Positions 17,191-26,199 of a stretch of 64,000 nt of DNA are shown in pieces. The number at the start of each line of letters is the position of its first letter. Within the stretch, counting starts at the first letter, position 1. Below the pieces are notes generated by a model that worked only from the letters and a program-made list of their open reading frames with translations, ran no database searches and was not told the DNA's origin. The DNA comes from CAWBOV01 sp963790525. Lineage in GTDB: Bacteria; Actinomycetota; Actinomycetes; Mycobacteriales; Jatrophihabitantaceae. The DNA is taken from contig CAWBOV010000003.1 in the NCBI GenBank assembly GCA_963790525.1, positions 806,001 to 870,000 of the forward strand, written 5' to 3'. A program made the position numbers and the translations under genes.

Positions 17191-19268
17191 TGCGGGCGCG
17201 GGAACCGGACCGGACAGGTGTCGTGACATCCGGCGGCGTGGACACCTACTACGAGGTCTTCGGGTCGGGCCCCGTCACCGTCCTGTTCCTGGGCACGTTC
17301 CCGGTCGTCGACGGTCGGCAGTGGAAGGCGCAGGTGCCCTACTTCGCCCGCCACCACCGCGTGATCACCTACGACCCCCGCGGCAACGGGCGATCGGGCC
17401 GCCCCGAGGAACCGGCAGCCTACGGCGACGAGGCCTACGCCGCCGAGGCCGCAGCCGTCCTCGACGCGACCGGCACGGAGTCGGCGTTCCTCGTGGCGCT
17501 GTGCTCGGGCATCAAGTGGGCGCTCCTGCTCGGTGCTGCGCATCCGGCGCGGGTGCGGGGTCTCGTCGCCATCGCTCCCGGCGTCCATCCGCTGGCCCCG
17601 CCGCTCGACCCGCCGCTGGAACCGGTGGACCACACCCGTTGGTCCGGGCACTTCGACGACTGGGTCGACTACCACTCCGCCCAGTTGCTCCCCGAGCCGC
17701 ATTCGTCCAAGGCCTACGAGGACATCGTCGAATGGTCGCACCAGTCCGACGCCGACATCCTGACGGCACGGACGCACGCCCCGCTGCGGCCCGCAGACGA
17801 AGCCGAGGCGGTGGCGCTGTGCCGCTCGTTCCCGGCTCCCGTGCTGGTGCTGCACGGGTCCGAGGACCGGTGCCAGCCGCTCGCCCGCGGGCGGCGGATG
17901 GCCGAGCTGACCGGGGGCCGGCTGGTCGTCCTCGACGGCGCCGGGCACCTGCCGCACGCCCGCCATCCGGTGGTGGTCAACACCCTGATCAAGGAGTTCA
18001 TCGAGATGAACACGACGGCAGCGGCGCAGACGTCGACGTGGCTCTTCGCGCGTGAGCGTCCGCGTCGGGCACTGTGGGTCTGCTCGCCGATCGGCCTCGG
18101 CCATGTCCTGCGGGATCTGTCCATCGCCCGGTCGCTGCGGACGCACGTACCGGACCTGCAGATCGAGTGGCTGGCGCAGCCGCCGGTCCGGGCGGTCCTG
18201 GAGTCGGCCGGCGAGATCATCCATCCGGCCAGCGATGAGCTGGCCTCCGAGTCGGCGCACTGGGAGAGCGAATCCGCGCAGCACGATCTGCATGCGTTCT
18301 ATGCCTTCCGGCGGATGGACGAGATCTTCTGCGCCAACTACATGCTCTTCGACGACATCGTGCGGGAGACGCCCTACGACCTGTGGGTAGGCGACGAGTC
18401 CTGGGAGGTCGACCATTTCCTGCACGAGAACCCGGAGCGCAAGATCGCGCCGTATGCCTTCCTGACCGATGTGATCGGGTTCCTGCCGGTCGCACCCGAT
18501 CAGGATCCGCGAGAGGCGGACCTGTGCGCCGACTACAACAGCGAGATGATCGAGCAGCGGGCCCGCTACCCCTACCTCAGGGACCGGTCGGTGTTCATCG
18601 GCGACTTCGCCGAACTCCCCGACGCCGCCTTCGGTCCCGGGCTGCCCCGGGTGCGCGACTGGTCTGCGAAGTGGTTCACGTCCGTGCCCTACGTGCTGCC
18701 CTTCGATCCCGCCGACTACCGCCGCCCGCGGGCACTGCGGGCGGCGCTGGGCTACGGCACGGGCTTCCCGCTCTACGTCGCCGCGGTCGGCGGGACCGCG
18801 GTGGGCCGCGACCTGTTGGGTCTGGTCGCCGAGGCGTTCGCGTTCGTGCGCAAGCGCCAGCCCGAGGCCCGGATGGTGATGGTCACCGGGCCGCGCCTGC
18901 ATCCGTCCGAGCTCCCCGACGTCGAGGGGATGGACAAACGCGGCTACGTGCCCGACCTCTTCCAGCACCTGGCCTGCGCCGATGTCGCGGTGGTGCAGGG
19001 CGGTCTGTCCACGACGATGGAACTGGTGGCCGCCCGGCGCCCGTTCCTCTACTTCCCGCTGGCCTACCACTGGGAGCAGCAGCACTTCGTCGCCCACCGC
19101 CTCGATCACTACCGCGCCGGGGTGCGGATGGACTACGCGTCCACGACACCGGGCCGGCTGGCCGATGCGATGATCGCGGCGCGTGAGCTGAAGCCGTCCT
19201 ACCGACCTGTCAGACGGACGGGCGCGGACAAGGCGGCGGCGGAACTCGCTGGACTCCTGCGTCGCTGA
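17190..19268 (+). CDS. Fused alpha/beta hydrolase (Cys nucleophile) and MGT-like glycosyltransferase
   Basis: 692 aa, one uninterrupted frame. Residues 1-272 are an alpha/beta hydrolase paralogous to the preceding gene. Its elbow is ALCSG, putting Cys105 where Ser is normal; HGSEDR and GAGHLPHARH supply Asp and His. Residues 273-692 form a GT-B glycosyltransferase (SPIGLGHVLRDLSIARSL, later VQGGLSTTMELVAARRPF), resembling the macroside/UGT group. At the junction AAGGAG (17991-17996) sits nine bases before an in-frame ATG (18006), so the transferase could also be made alone. It ends opposite the convergent gene at 19210 with 59 bp overlap. Confidence 0.85.
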   Translation: MRAREPDRTGVVTSGGVDTYYEVFGSGPVTVLFLGTFPVVDGRQWKAQVPYFARHHRVITYDPRGNGRSGRPEEPAAYGDEAYAAEAAAVLDATGTESAFLVALCSGIKWALLLGAAHPARVRGLVAIAPGVHPLAPPLDPPLEPVDHTRWSGHFDDWVDYHSAQLLPEPHSSKAYEDIVEWSHQSDADILTARTHAPLRPADEAEAVALCRSFPAPVLVLHGSEDRCQPLARGRRMAELTGGRLVVLDGAGHLPHARHPVVVNTLIKEFIEMNTTAAAQTSTWLFARERPRRALWVCSPIGLGHVLRDLSIARSLRTHVPDLQIEWLAQPPVRAVLESAGEIIHPASDELASESAHWESESAQHDLHAFYAFRRMDEIFCANYMLFDDIVRETPYDLWVGDESWEVDHFLHENPERKIAPYAFLTDVIGFLPVAPDQDPREADLCADYNSEMIEQRARYPYLRDRSVFIGDFAELPDAAFGPGLPRVRDWSAKWFTSVPYVLPFDPADYRRPRALRAALGYGTGFPLYVAAVGGTAVGRDLLGLVAEAFAFVRKRQPEARMVMVTGPRLHPSELPDVEGMDKRGYVPDLFQHLACADVAVVQGGLSTTMELVAARRPFLYFPLAYHWEQQHFVAHRLDHYRAGVRMDYASTTPGRLADAMIAARELKPSYRPVRRTGADKAAAELAGLLRR

Positions 19269-20385
19269 TCGCCGCCGGGGACCCGGTGTGGTCGCCGAGG
19301 CCGATCCGCGCGAGTGCTCTGTCGATGCCCTGTTCCCACTCGGTGACCGTGGCGGTCGCCGGCTCGGGGCGGCCGGCCAGCCGCTCGAGGACGGCCTGGA
19401 CGCCGCGGACGAGCGCGGCCGGTTCGGTGTCGACGACGTCGGCGTCACCGCGCTCGAGCTCGTGTTGCAGGTTCTCCCTGCCGTGGCCGGGCACGGAATC
19501 GAGCAGGATCACGTGGCGCCCCACGACGCGTGCCTCGTTGCACGTGTCGCCGGAGGTGGTGATCACCGCGTCCGCCGCGGCCATCAGCGTCGGTACCTGG
19601 TCGGTGAACCCGAACGGGACGATGCCGTCCTGGGCCCGGGCGGCCTCGCGCAGGGCTGCCTCGGTCCGGGCGTTGCGTCCGGCGACGGCCAGCACCTGCA
19701 CACCGGCGTCGGCGAGCGCGCCTGCGCTCTCGACCAACGGCCCCAGGCCCCACGCGCCCGTCATCACCAGCACGCACGGACGGTCGGCTGCCAACCCGAG
19801 CTGCGCGCGTGCGTCCGCGCGTGACGGAGGGGCGTAGAACGGTGGGCGTACCGGCGCAGTGACGATCTCGACGACCGCCTCCGGATGGAAACGCCGGACG
19901 AACGCCGCCGCGGTCTGCGACGTCACCAGGTACAGGTCGGTGTTCGGATGCACCCACAGGACGTGCGGGTTGACGTCGGTGCAGAACGTGACCGTGCGCA
20001 GGCCGGGCATGACGGCTGACTTGACCCGGGCCGCCGCGGCCGCACCCGTCGCGAACACGGACACGACGAGGTCGGCGGGACGGGCGGACAGCTCCTCCGT
20101 CAGAGCCGGCACCGCCCGCCGCGACGACGACCACTCGGTCAGGGTGGCCAGCCGGCCGCCGGTGCGCAGCCCGTCGAAGTGGTACGCGTCGTACAGGGCC
20201 GGCACCGCGAGCAGGCGACGGAAGACGCGCTCGCCCCAGCGGCCGGCGGTGTCGCCCATCAGCGCGAGGCTGTTCATCGTGTCGGTGGTCCAGCCCCGCC
20301 GCCGCAGGGAGATGCCGCAGGCCTCGGCCATGACGTCGTGACCCATCCCCAGCGACCCGGACAGCAGCAGCGCCCGCCGGCTCAC
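19210..20385 (-). CDS. MGDG synthase/GT28-like glycosyltransferase
   Basis: 391 aa. LLSGSLGMGHDVMAEACG is the N-terminal glycine-rich loop of MurG/MGDG-synthase-like GT-B enzymes. TTSGDTCNEARVVGRHVILL with PGHGRENLQ is the C-terminal nucleotide-sugar site. It is the last gene of a five-gene operon and overlaps the DegT gene by ATGA. It probably transfers a sugar to a lipid or small acceptor; donor and acceptor are unknown. Confidence 0.82.
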   Translation of the reverse strand: MSRRALLLSGSLGMGHDVMAEACGISLRRRGWTTDTMNSLALMGDTAGRWGERVFRRLLAVPALYDAYHFDGLRTGGRLATLTEWSSSRRAVPALTEELSARPADLVVSVFATGAAAAARVKSAVMPGLRTVTFCTDVNPHVLWVHPNTDLYLVTSQTAAAFVRRFHPEAVVEIVTAPVRPPFYAPPSRADARAQLGLAADRPCVLVMTGAWGLGPLVESAGALADAGVQVLAVAGRNARTEAALREAARAQDGIVPFGFTDQVPTLMAAADAVITTSGDTCNEARVVGRHVILLDSVPGHGRENLQHELERGDADVVDTEPAALVRGVQAVLERLAGRPEPATATVTEWEQGIDRALARIGLGDHTGSPAAISDAGVQRVPPPPCPRPSV

Positions 20386-21605
20386 CCGGCGTCGCCGTGC
20401 TCGAGCGGTGGCAGGCCGCCCGCGTCGTGGCCGGCCTCGCGCAGGCGGGGTCTGCCCAGCTGCGGCAGCACGGTGGCCAGCGCCGTGACCACGTGGTCGG
20501 CTTCGGCGTCGGTCATGTCCGAGTGCACCGGCAGGCAGACGTGCCGGGCGCAGAGGTGTTCGGTCACCGGGAGCGGCGCGCGGGGGAGGCCGGCGAACAC
20601 GGGCTGGTGATGCAGCGGGCGGTCGTAGACCTCGCCGGAGAGCGACACCCCGAAGTCCTCGACGAGTCGCCGTTTGAGTTCGCTCCGGTCGATGCCGTCG
20701 TCGAGCACGGCGAGGTACTTGTAGTAGTTCGAGCGCACACCGTCCGGCACGGCCAGCGCGGTGATCCGCTCGACGGAGTCCAACCCGGCGTCGTAGCGGG
20801 CGGCGACGCGTCGGCGCACGGCGAGGAACTCCTCGAGCCGGCGCAGATGCACCACGCCCGTGGCGGCGTGCAGCTCGCTCATCCGCCAGGCGTAACCCGG
20901 GCGCACATGCCGGTTGTCGTGGAAGGACGCCTTGCCCTGGTCACGGTGGATCAAAGCCTCGTCGCGGATGCGGTCGTCAGCGGTGACGATCATCCCGCCC
21001 TCGCCGCTGGTGATGACCTTGGTGGGGTAGAAGGAGAACGTTCCGGCGACTCCGAAGGATCCGGCGTACCGGCCGTGCAGCGTGGAGCCGTGGGCGTGGG
21101 CGGCGTCCTCGACCAGTGCGATTCCCCGGGCGCGGGTCAACTCGGCGAGGTCGTCGACGTGCGGGCTGATCACCCCGCCGATGTGCACCATCACGACCGC
21201 CACGGTGTCCGGGGTGAGCGCCGCGGTGACGGTGTCCGGCGAGAGGGCGAAGGTCGCCGCATCGACGTCGGCGAGCACCGGTCGGCCGCCCGCTGCCTGC
21301 ACCGCGTAGACAGTGGCCGCGAAGGTGTCGGCCGGGACGATGACGTCCCGCCCGGCGACGCCGATCGCGCGCAGCACGATCTCCAGGGCGGACGTCCCGC
21401 TGCTGACCGCAATCGCGTGCGGTGCCCGGTGGGCGGCGGCGAAGGCCTCCTCGAACTCGCGGGTCTGCGGGCCGAGGGTGAGGTTGCCGGTGCGGAGCGC
21501 CTCGTCGATGCGCGCGGTGATCTCCCTCCGGTCCGCCTCGTCGAACACGACCCTGGCCGACGGGACCGAGCGGCCCGGGAGGTCGAGGTAGGGCTCAGTA
21601 ACCAT
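20382..21605 (-). CDS. DegT/DnrJ/EryC1/StrS aminotransferase
   Basis: 407 aa, the usual size of PLP-dependent sugar aminotransferases. Landmarks are LTLGPQTREFEEAFA near the start, SSGTSALEIVLRAIG (phosphate-binding), EDAAHAHG (cofactor Asp), and TFSFYPTK with the PLP lysine. Such enzymes install an amino group on keto-sugars or cyclitols. It sits between the PhyH dioxygenase and the glycosyltransferase with overlaps on both sides, so its product may be the aminosugar used in this operon. Confidence 0.92.
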   Translation of the reverse strand: MVTEPYLDLPGRSVPSARVVFDEADRREITARIDEALRTGNLTLGPQTREFEEAFAAAHRAPHAIAVSSGTSALEIVLRAIGVAGRDVIVPADTFAATVYAVQAAGGRPVLADVDAATFALSPDTVTAALTPDTVAVVMVHIGGVISPHVDDLAELTRARGIALVEDAAHAHGSTLHGRYAGSFGVAGTFSFYPTKVITSGEGGMIVTADDRIRDEALIHRDQGKASFHDNRHVRPGYAWRMSELHAATGVVHLRRLEEFLAVRRRVAARYDAGLDSVERITALAVPDGVRSNYYKYLAVLDDGIDRSELKRRLVEDFGVSLSGEVYDRPLHHQPVFAGLPRAPLPVTEHLCARHVCLPVHSDMTDAEADHVVTALATVLPQLGRPRLREAGHDAGGLPPLEHGDAG

Positions 21606-22485
21606 CGTCGGCCGACCAGTCCGACAGCCAGCGGGGATCGATCGCCGAGCCGGCCTTCACGAAACGGACATCCACCGACAGCCGCATCGTGGCGCTGCGA
21701 TTGTCCAGGGAGGCGTGGACCAGGTGCGGTGAGTGGAGCACGACGTCCCCCGCCTCGAAGTCGGCCCAGCGCCATCGGCCGCCGAGTGCCTGCGCGGTCA
21801 GGGCGAGGTCGTTGCTGATCGGCCGCCGGTCCTCGGGGCGGTCGGTGTTGTCCCGCAGGCGGTCCAGGATCGCGGACCCGACGTGGTGCGATCCTTCGAG
21901 GTAGGTGATGCCGCCGCAGCTGATCGGGCAGTCACCGAGCGGGATCCACGCCGTGACGATCTCGTCGCTGCCGAGGTCCATGTAGTCGAAGTCGACGTGC
22001 GCGCGGGACGCGGTGGGCGACGCGTTGTGGAAGTGGCGCAGGATGCGCCTGCGCAGGAGCTGGGTCGGCGCGTCGACGAGGCTGCCCGCGACCTCGGCGA
22101 GGGCCGGGTCGTGGGTGAGCCGGTCGAAGGGCTCGTCGCGCACGACGTCGTGCGCGGGGTGGCCGGCCACGCCGTGGGGTGGCAGCCCAGGGGGCACCGT
22201 CCCGGAGAAGATCCCGTCGCTCGGGGTCGTGCCGGGAGCGAGCAGGTCCGGGTCGAAGCGACGGAAGTAGTCGGCGCGAAGATCGATCACCTGCGCCCGG
22301 TCGAGCACCGATCGCAGCAGCACGTACCCGTCGCGGAGGAAGCGTGCGCGCATTGCGGCCGGGTCGTGGCGCAGCGCGCTGCTGTCGGTCATCGGCGCGA
22401 AGTGGGCGTCGTCGAAGGGGATGGCCACCCCGTTGGAACTCAGCTGGTGCGGCCTTCCGCCCCGCGTCGACGTGGTCACGTTCAT
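21595..22485 (-). CDS. Phytanoyl-CoA dioxygenase (PhyH)-family Fe(II)/2OG oxygenase
   Basis: 296 aa from ATG 22485 with GGAAGG upstream, overlapping the deacetylase stop. FLRDGYVLLRSVLD is the standard PhyH opening. The HVDFD segment supplies the His-Asp iron ligands, LHSPHLVHAS the distal His, and a following Arg would bind 2-oxoglutarate. The family hydroxylates lipids, amino acids and natural products. Its place among sugar genes suggests a tailoring step. Confidence 0.88.
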   Translation of the reverse strand: MNVTTSTRGGRPHQLSSNGVAIPFDDAHFAPMTDSSALRHDPAAMRARFLRDGYVLLRSVLDRAQVIDLRADYFRRFDPDLLAPGTTPSDGIFSGTVPPGLPPHGVAGHPAHDVVRDEPFDRLTHDPALAEVAGSLVDAPTQLLRRRILRHFHNASPTASRAHVDFDYMDLGSDEIVTAWIPLGDCPISCGGITYLEGSHHVGSAILDRLRDNTDRPEDRRPISNDLALTAQALGGRWRWADFEAGDVVLHSPHLVHASLDNRSATMRLSVDVRFVKAGSAIDPRWLSDWSADDGY

Positions 22486-23207
22486 TCCGGCACCTTCCAG
22501 TGATCGCGTAACGGGCCGACACCCCACCCGCGGCTCCGGCACAACTGCACGAGATCGGGCAGCGCGGCCAGCGTCGTCCGCCACGAGCCGGGCGCCGAGG
22601 TGATGTCGGAGTCGTGCAGCAGCAGCGTTCCGCCGGCGTCGAGCTGGCGGTCGACCCGGGCGAGCACCGTGTTCGGGTTCGCGTCGGCGCGCCAGTCCTG
22701 CCCGTCGGCGGTCCACAGGACCGGCTGCAGCCCGTGGCGGCGCGCGGCCATCAACCCGGCCCCGGTGAGCACGCCGTTCGGTGGGCGCCAGAAGCGCGGT
22801 TCGCTGCCGGTGGCGGACTGCACGGCGCGGCGGGCGCGGCCGAGGTCGGCGAAGACGGCGCGAGGGGTGCGCAGCAGGTGCGGGACGTGGGCCCAGCCGT
22901 GTACCGCGACCTCGTGCCCGGCTTCGACCAGGCGGCGGGCGCTGTCCGGGTGCCGGGCGGTCTCGGAGCCGAGCAGGAAGAAGGTCGCCGTGACGTCGAG
23001 TCGCTCCAGGGCGTCCAGGAACAGGGGAGTCGACTCGGGGTTCGGCCCGTCGTCGAAGGTCAGCGCGATGTGCGGGCGGGCTGACCGGCCGGACAGTATC
23101 GGTGCCACCCGCCGGTGCAGCTGCGGGACGGTGAGCGCGGACGGAAGCAGGTGCGCTGCCGCGAGTCCCGCGACCAGCACCGACCCGGTGACGGCCGCCG
23201 GCCTCAT
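22482..23207 (-). CDS. Polysaccharide deacetylase (NodB/CE4 domain), membrane-anchored or secreted
   Basis: 241 aa. A short hydrophobic N-terminus (VTGSVLVAGLAAAHLLPSAL) is a signal or anchor. CE4 motifs follow: ALTFDDGPNPEST (catalytic Asp and metal Asp), VHGWAHVPH (metal His pair), RPPNG (motif 3) and LLHDSD (motif 5). The enzyme removes acetyl groups from GlcNAc-type polymers outside the cytoplasm. Overlaps both neighbours by four bases. Confidence 0.9.
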   Translation of the reverse strand: MRPAAVTGSVLVAGLAAAHLLPSALTVPQLHRRVAPILSGRSARPHIALTFDDGPNPESTPLFLDALERLDVTATFFLLGSETARHPDSARRLVEAGHEVAVHGWAHVPHLLRTPRAVFADLGRARRAVQSATGSEPRFWRPPNGVLTGAGLMAARRHGLQPVLWTADGQDWRADANPNTVLARVDRQLDAGGTLLLHDSDITSAPGSWRTTLAALPDLVQLCRSRGWGVGPLRDHWKVPE

Positions 23208-24196
23208 GCCGTCAGCTCGATCGGTGAGGCCACCGTGGCGGCCCAGCGCAGGGCGTCCCGCACGGCGTCGTCCAGGCCGCTGGTCGGCCGCCAGCCCAGC
23301 AGCCGCGCGGCGCGGGTGACGTCGGCGAAGCAGCCGACGGTGTCACCGAGGCGACGCGGGCCGGCGGTGATCTGGAGCTGGCCCGGGACCAGCCGCGACA
23401 CGGCATCGGCCAGTTCGCGGACCGTGGTGGGGCGCCCGCTGCCGATGTTGACGATGTCGTGGCCGGCCGGTGCCTCGAGCAGATGGTGGACGGCCAGCAC
23501 GTGCGCCCGGGCGATGTCGGCGACGTGGACGAAGTCGCGGATGGGCGAGCCGTCCGTGGTCTCCCAGTCCACCCCGTTGATGACGAACGGGCGCCGGGCG
23601 GCGGCCGCGGCGAGCAGCGCGCTCAAGACGTCCGGCGAGGCCGGGTCCGCACGCCCGCTGCGCACGTGCGGGTCGGCGCCGATCGGGTTGAAGTACCGCA
23701 ACGACATCGCCCGCACGAGCCCGGCAGCGGCGATGTCGTCGAGGGCGCGCTCGATCATGAGCTTGGTGGCCGCGTAGGGGCTGGCCGCGTCGACCGGCGC
23801 GGATTCGGTGACGACCGCAGGTGGGCGGGCGCCGTAGACGGCGGCCGAGGAACTGAAGACGAACCGGGGGCACCCCCACCGCAGCACGAACTCCAGCAGC
23901 GTCAACGTCTTGCCGACGTTCTGGGAGTAGTACGTCAGCGGGTCGCTGACCGAGTCGTCGACGATCGTGCGCGCGGCGCAGTGGATGACGGCCGCCAGGT
24001 CACGGTGCTGGGCGAGCAGCGCGCCCAGGACGCGGGTGTCGGCGATGTCGCCGACGGCGTGCGGGATGCGTTCGAGGAACCTGGCGTGTCCCCGGCTGAG
24101 ATCGTCGAGCCCGACCACCTGGTCACCGTTGTCCAGCAGGGCGGACACCACCGCGGCTCCTACATAGCCGGCCGCTCCGGTCACGAGGATCTTCAT
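23204..24196 (-). CDS. NAD-dependent nucleotide-sugar epimerase (UDP-glucose 4-epimerase type)
   Basis: 330 aa short-chain extended family. The NAD loop is VTGAAGYVGAAVV; the catalytic motif is SPYAATK (YxxxK), with FSSSAAVYG holding the Ser. RDFVHVADIARAHVLA and the C-terminal WRP segment match GalE-type 4-epimerases. First annotated gene of the five-gene minus-strand operon ending at 19210; it supplies an activated sugar. A short coupled leader frame lies just upstream. Confidence 0.9.
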   Translation of the reverse strand: MKILVTGAAGYVGAAVVSALLDNGDQVVGLDDLSRGHARFLERIPHAVGDIADTRVLGALLAQHRDLAAVIHCAARTIVDDSVSDPLTYYSQNVGKTLTLLEFVLRWGCPRFVFSSSAAVYGARPPAVVTESAPVDAASPYAATKLMIERALDDIAAAGLVRAMSLRYFNPIGADPHVRSGRADPASPDVLSALLAAAAARRPFVINGVDWETTDGSPIRDFVHVADIARAHVLAVHHLLEAPAGHDIVNIGSGRPTTVRELADAVSRLVPGQLQITAGPRRLGDTVGCFADVTRAARLLGWRPTSGLDDAVRDALRWAATVASPIELTA

Positions 24197-24249
24197 CCCG
24201 AGGGCTTCCGTCGGGCGAGCAGGACTGCGCGCACCACCAGGCTGGGCAC
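24193..24249 (-). CDS. Possible 18-codon leader overlapping the epimerase start
   Basis: A GTG at 24249 preceded by GGGGGA opens an 18-codon frame rich in hydrophobic and basic residues (MPSLVVRAVLLARRKPSG), ending in an ATGA overlap with the epimerase ATG. The overlap matches the style of the whole operon, so translational coupling is plausible. It could also be the end of a longer unreal frame. Confidence 0.35.
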   Translation of the reverse strand: MPSLVVRAVLLARRKPSG

Positions 24250-24410
24250 TATCGATCCCCCTTCGTGGGTCCCACGGTCGCCACCCAGAGCGAGCCGAAG
24301 GGCACGCGACGCCCAGTCAGCGGACGAGGTATCCACCATCCCGCGCCCGGGTAGGAGCGTCAAGTTCTGGTAGGCCATTTCACGCCGGTCGGCCGGGGCA
24401 GCCGCCCAGG

Positions 24411-24425
24411 GCCGCCGGTGGCGGC
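24411..24425 (-). terminator. Weak hairpin in the 24250-24498 space
   Basis: GCCGCC-GGT-GGCGGC, a 6-bp GC stem without a T-run, lies 74 bases downstream of the sigma-fusion stop. It may end that transcript. The rest of this 249-bp space should hold the promoter of the epimerase operon, but I see no convincing -35/-10 pair. Confidence 0.3.
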
Positions 24426-24498
24426 TACCGGTCGCGGCCGACGGGCAGGTGGATCTCATCGCGCTCGCCCAGGTTCCACCCGAACGGCCGACCGGCGG

Positions 24499-26088
24499 TC
24501 ATAGCGCGTAGGTGTGGGACAGGGTGATCGGCCCCCGGGTGTAGCTCGAGGTCAGCGTTCCGTCGGCGTGTGGGCTGGGCGGACGCACCGTGGCCGTGAA
24601 CCGGTAGGTGCCCGACGCGCCGGCGGGGATCGGGCAGGTCCCCCGGGTCGCGGAGACCGCGCAGTCGACGGTGGCGTCGGAGGATGTGAACGCGGTGATC
24701 GTCCAGCCCCGGGACACGGTGAAGCTGGCCGTGCCGGCGGCGTCGGATCGGCCCACCTGCAGTTGGACGGTCCGCTGCACCGGCACGATCACGGCCGCAC
24801 CCGACGCTGAGCTGGGCGGTCGCGTGACGGGTTCGGTGCTGCGCGGGACGGTGCTGCCTTGCGCGGTGCGTCGGGGGGCGGTGCTGGGGGCGGTGCTGCC
24901 GGACGGGGTTGTTCGCGACGGCACGGCGGTCGGGGGCGTCGCCGAGGGAGTCGCGGACGGCGTGGGGCGCGGCGACCCGTCGGACGGGGTCGACGTGCGG
25001 GCAGTCGTCGGTGTGCCGATCGACCCGGGGCGGCCGGGGGTGGCCGCGAGCTGGACGTGGCGGCGGTCAGCGGTCCTGGAGAGGCCGAACTCGCTCGCGC
25101 CGACGACCGCCCCGACGACGAGGAGGGCGGCCAGCAGCGCCACCCTTCGCCGACGCGGCCGCGACGGTTCATCGGCCGCGCCGTCGCCCGGTGGTTGCCG
25201 GTCGGCGGGCGGGCCATCCGTGCCGGACGAGACGGCGGGTTGCTTCCCGGGGTGGACGGCGTGCCGGGCGGTCAGGTAGCCGGCCAGCACGAGCGGCCCG
25301 CCCACGAACGCGGGCGCGACCGAGCGGCTCAGCAGCCGGTTGATGTCGGAGAGGTCGTACTGAGCAGCGGTGCAGGCGGCGCACTCGGCCAGGTGCGTTC
25401 GCACCAGCCGGGTGTCGCGTCGGGACAACGCGCCGCGGGTGTAGGCGCCGAGCTTGGCGCGCGGGCCGGCGCAGGAGGGGTCGTCGGGCTCGCGGATGTG
25501 CTCCTGCAGGTACGCCTGCCGCAACCGCTCCTTGGCCCGGGTCGCCCGGGTGGCGACTCCGTTGGGGCTGGTGCCCAGCAACGGCGCGATGTCGGCCAGG
25601 CTCTCCCTCTCCACGACCAGGTGCCAGAGCACGGCCTGGCTGGCTTCGGGGAGGGAGCGCCAGGCCCGCAGCGCAGTCGTCTGCTCGGCCCGCGCTTCGG
25701 CCTGTTCCTGGGCCGAACGCTCCGGTGCGAACCGGAAGTCCTCGGCCTGGTCGGTCATCGACACGCGCTCGTAGTAGCGGCGCCCGAGATCGATGCTGAT
25801 GCGCCGGATCGTGCTCAGCAGGTAGGGGCGAAATGCCACGTCGGGCCCACCGCCGTCGACGATGGAGGCCAGGACGCGCGTGAACGCCTCGCTGGCCATC
25901 TCCTCGGCGTCCGAGGGCCGGCCGACGCTCAGGGCGAAGGCGTGCGCGGCACCCTCGTGACGCGACCACAGCGCGCCGTATGCCGCGCGCTCACCGGAGC
26001 GGACAGCCGCGATGAGCTCGGCGTCGCTGCGCGGTTCGGCCTGCCCGGCCGTCGCCGACTGTGGTGATGACGGCCGCGACACACCCAC
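24499..26088 (-). CDS. ECF sigma factor fused to a zinc-finger anti-sigma, transmembrane and extracellular domain
   Basis: 529 aa from GTG 26088 (AGAGGA seven bases upstream; GTG 26106 is possible). Residues ~22-106 are sigma region 2 (SDAEEMASEAFTRVLA, FRPYLLSTIRRISID). Residues ~138-195 are region 4 (LADIAPLLGTSPNGVATRAT). Then THLAECAAC gives His232-Cys236-Cys239 of a zinc anti-sigma finger. A basic patch and one membrane helix (~315-333) lead to a Ser/Thr/Pro-rich stalk and a ~100-residue C-terminal beta-rich domain outside. Sigma and its restraint are thus in one membrane protein, divergent from the DUF11 surface protein. Confidence 0.88.
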   Translation of the reverse strand: MGVSRPSSPQSATAGQAEPRSDAELIAAVRSGERAAYGALWSRHEGAAHAFALSVGRPSDAEEMASEAFTRVLASIVDGGGPDVAFRPYLLSTIRRISIDLGRRYYERVSMTDQAEDFRFAPERSAQEQAEARAEQTTALRAWRSLPEASQAVLWHLVVERESLADIAPLLGTSPNGVATRATRAKERLRQAYLQEHIREPDDPSCAGPRAKLGAYTRGALSRRDTRLVRTHLAECAACTAAQYDLSDINRLLSRSVAPAFVGGPLVLAGYLTARHAVHPGKQPAVSSGTDGPPADRQPPGDGAADEPSRPRRRRVALLAALLVVGAVVGASEFGLSRTADRRHVQLAATPGRPGSIGTPTTARTSTPSDGSPRPTPSATPSATPPTAVPSRTTPSGSTAPSTAPRRTAQGSTVPRSTEPVTRPPSSASGAAVIVPVQRTVQLQVGRSDAAGTASFTVSRGWTITAFTSSDATVDCAVSATRGTCPIPAGASGTYRFTATVRPPSPHADGTLTSSYTRGPITLSHTYAL

Positions 26089-26199
26089 GCCTGATTCCTC
26101 TCGCACGCATCACAGACGCCGAATCGGCCGAGACATGTCGCGATCGCGGCACCGGAATCCGCGTGATCGGTGACACCCCGCGCGGCGGCGTCCCGGCGC

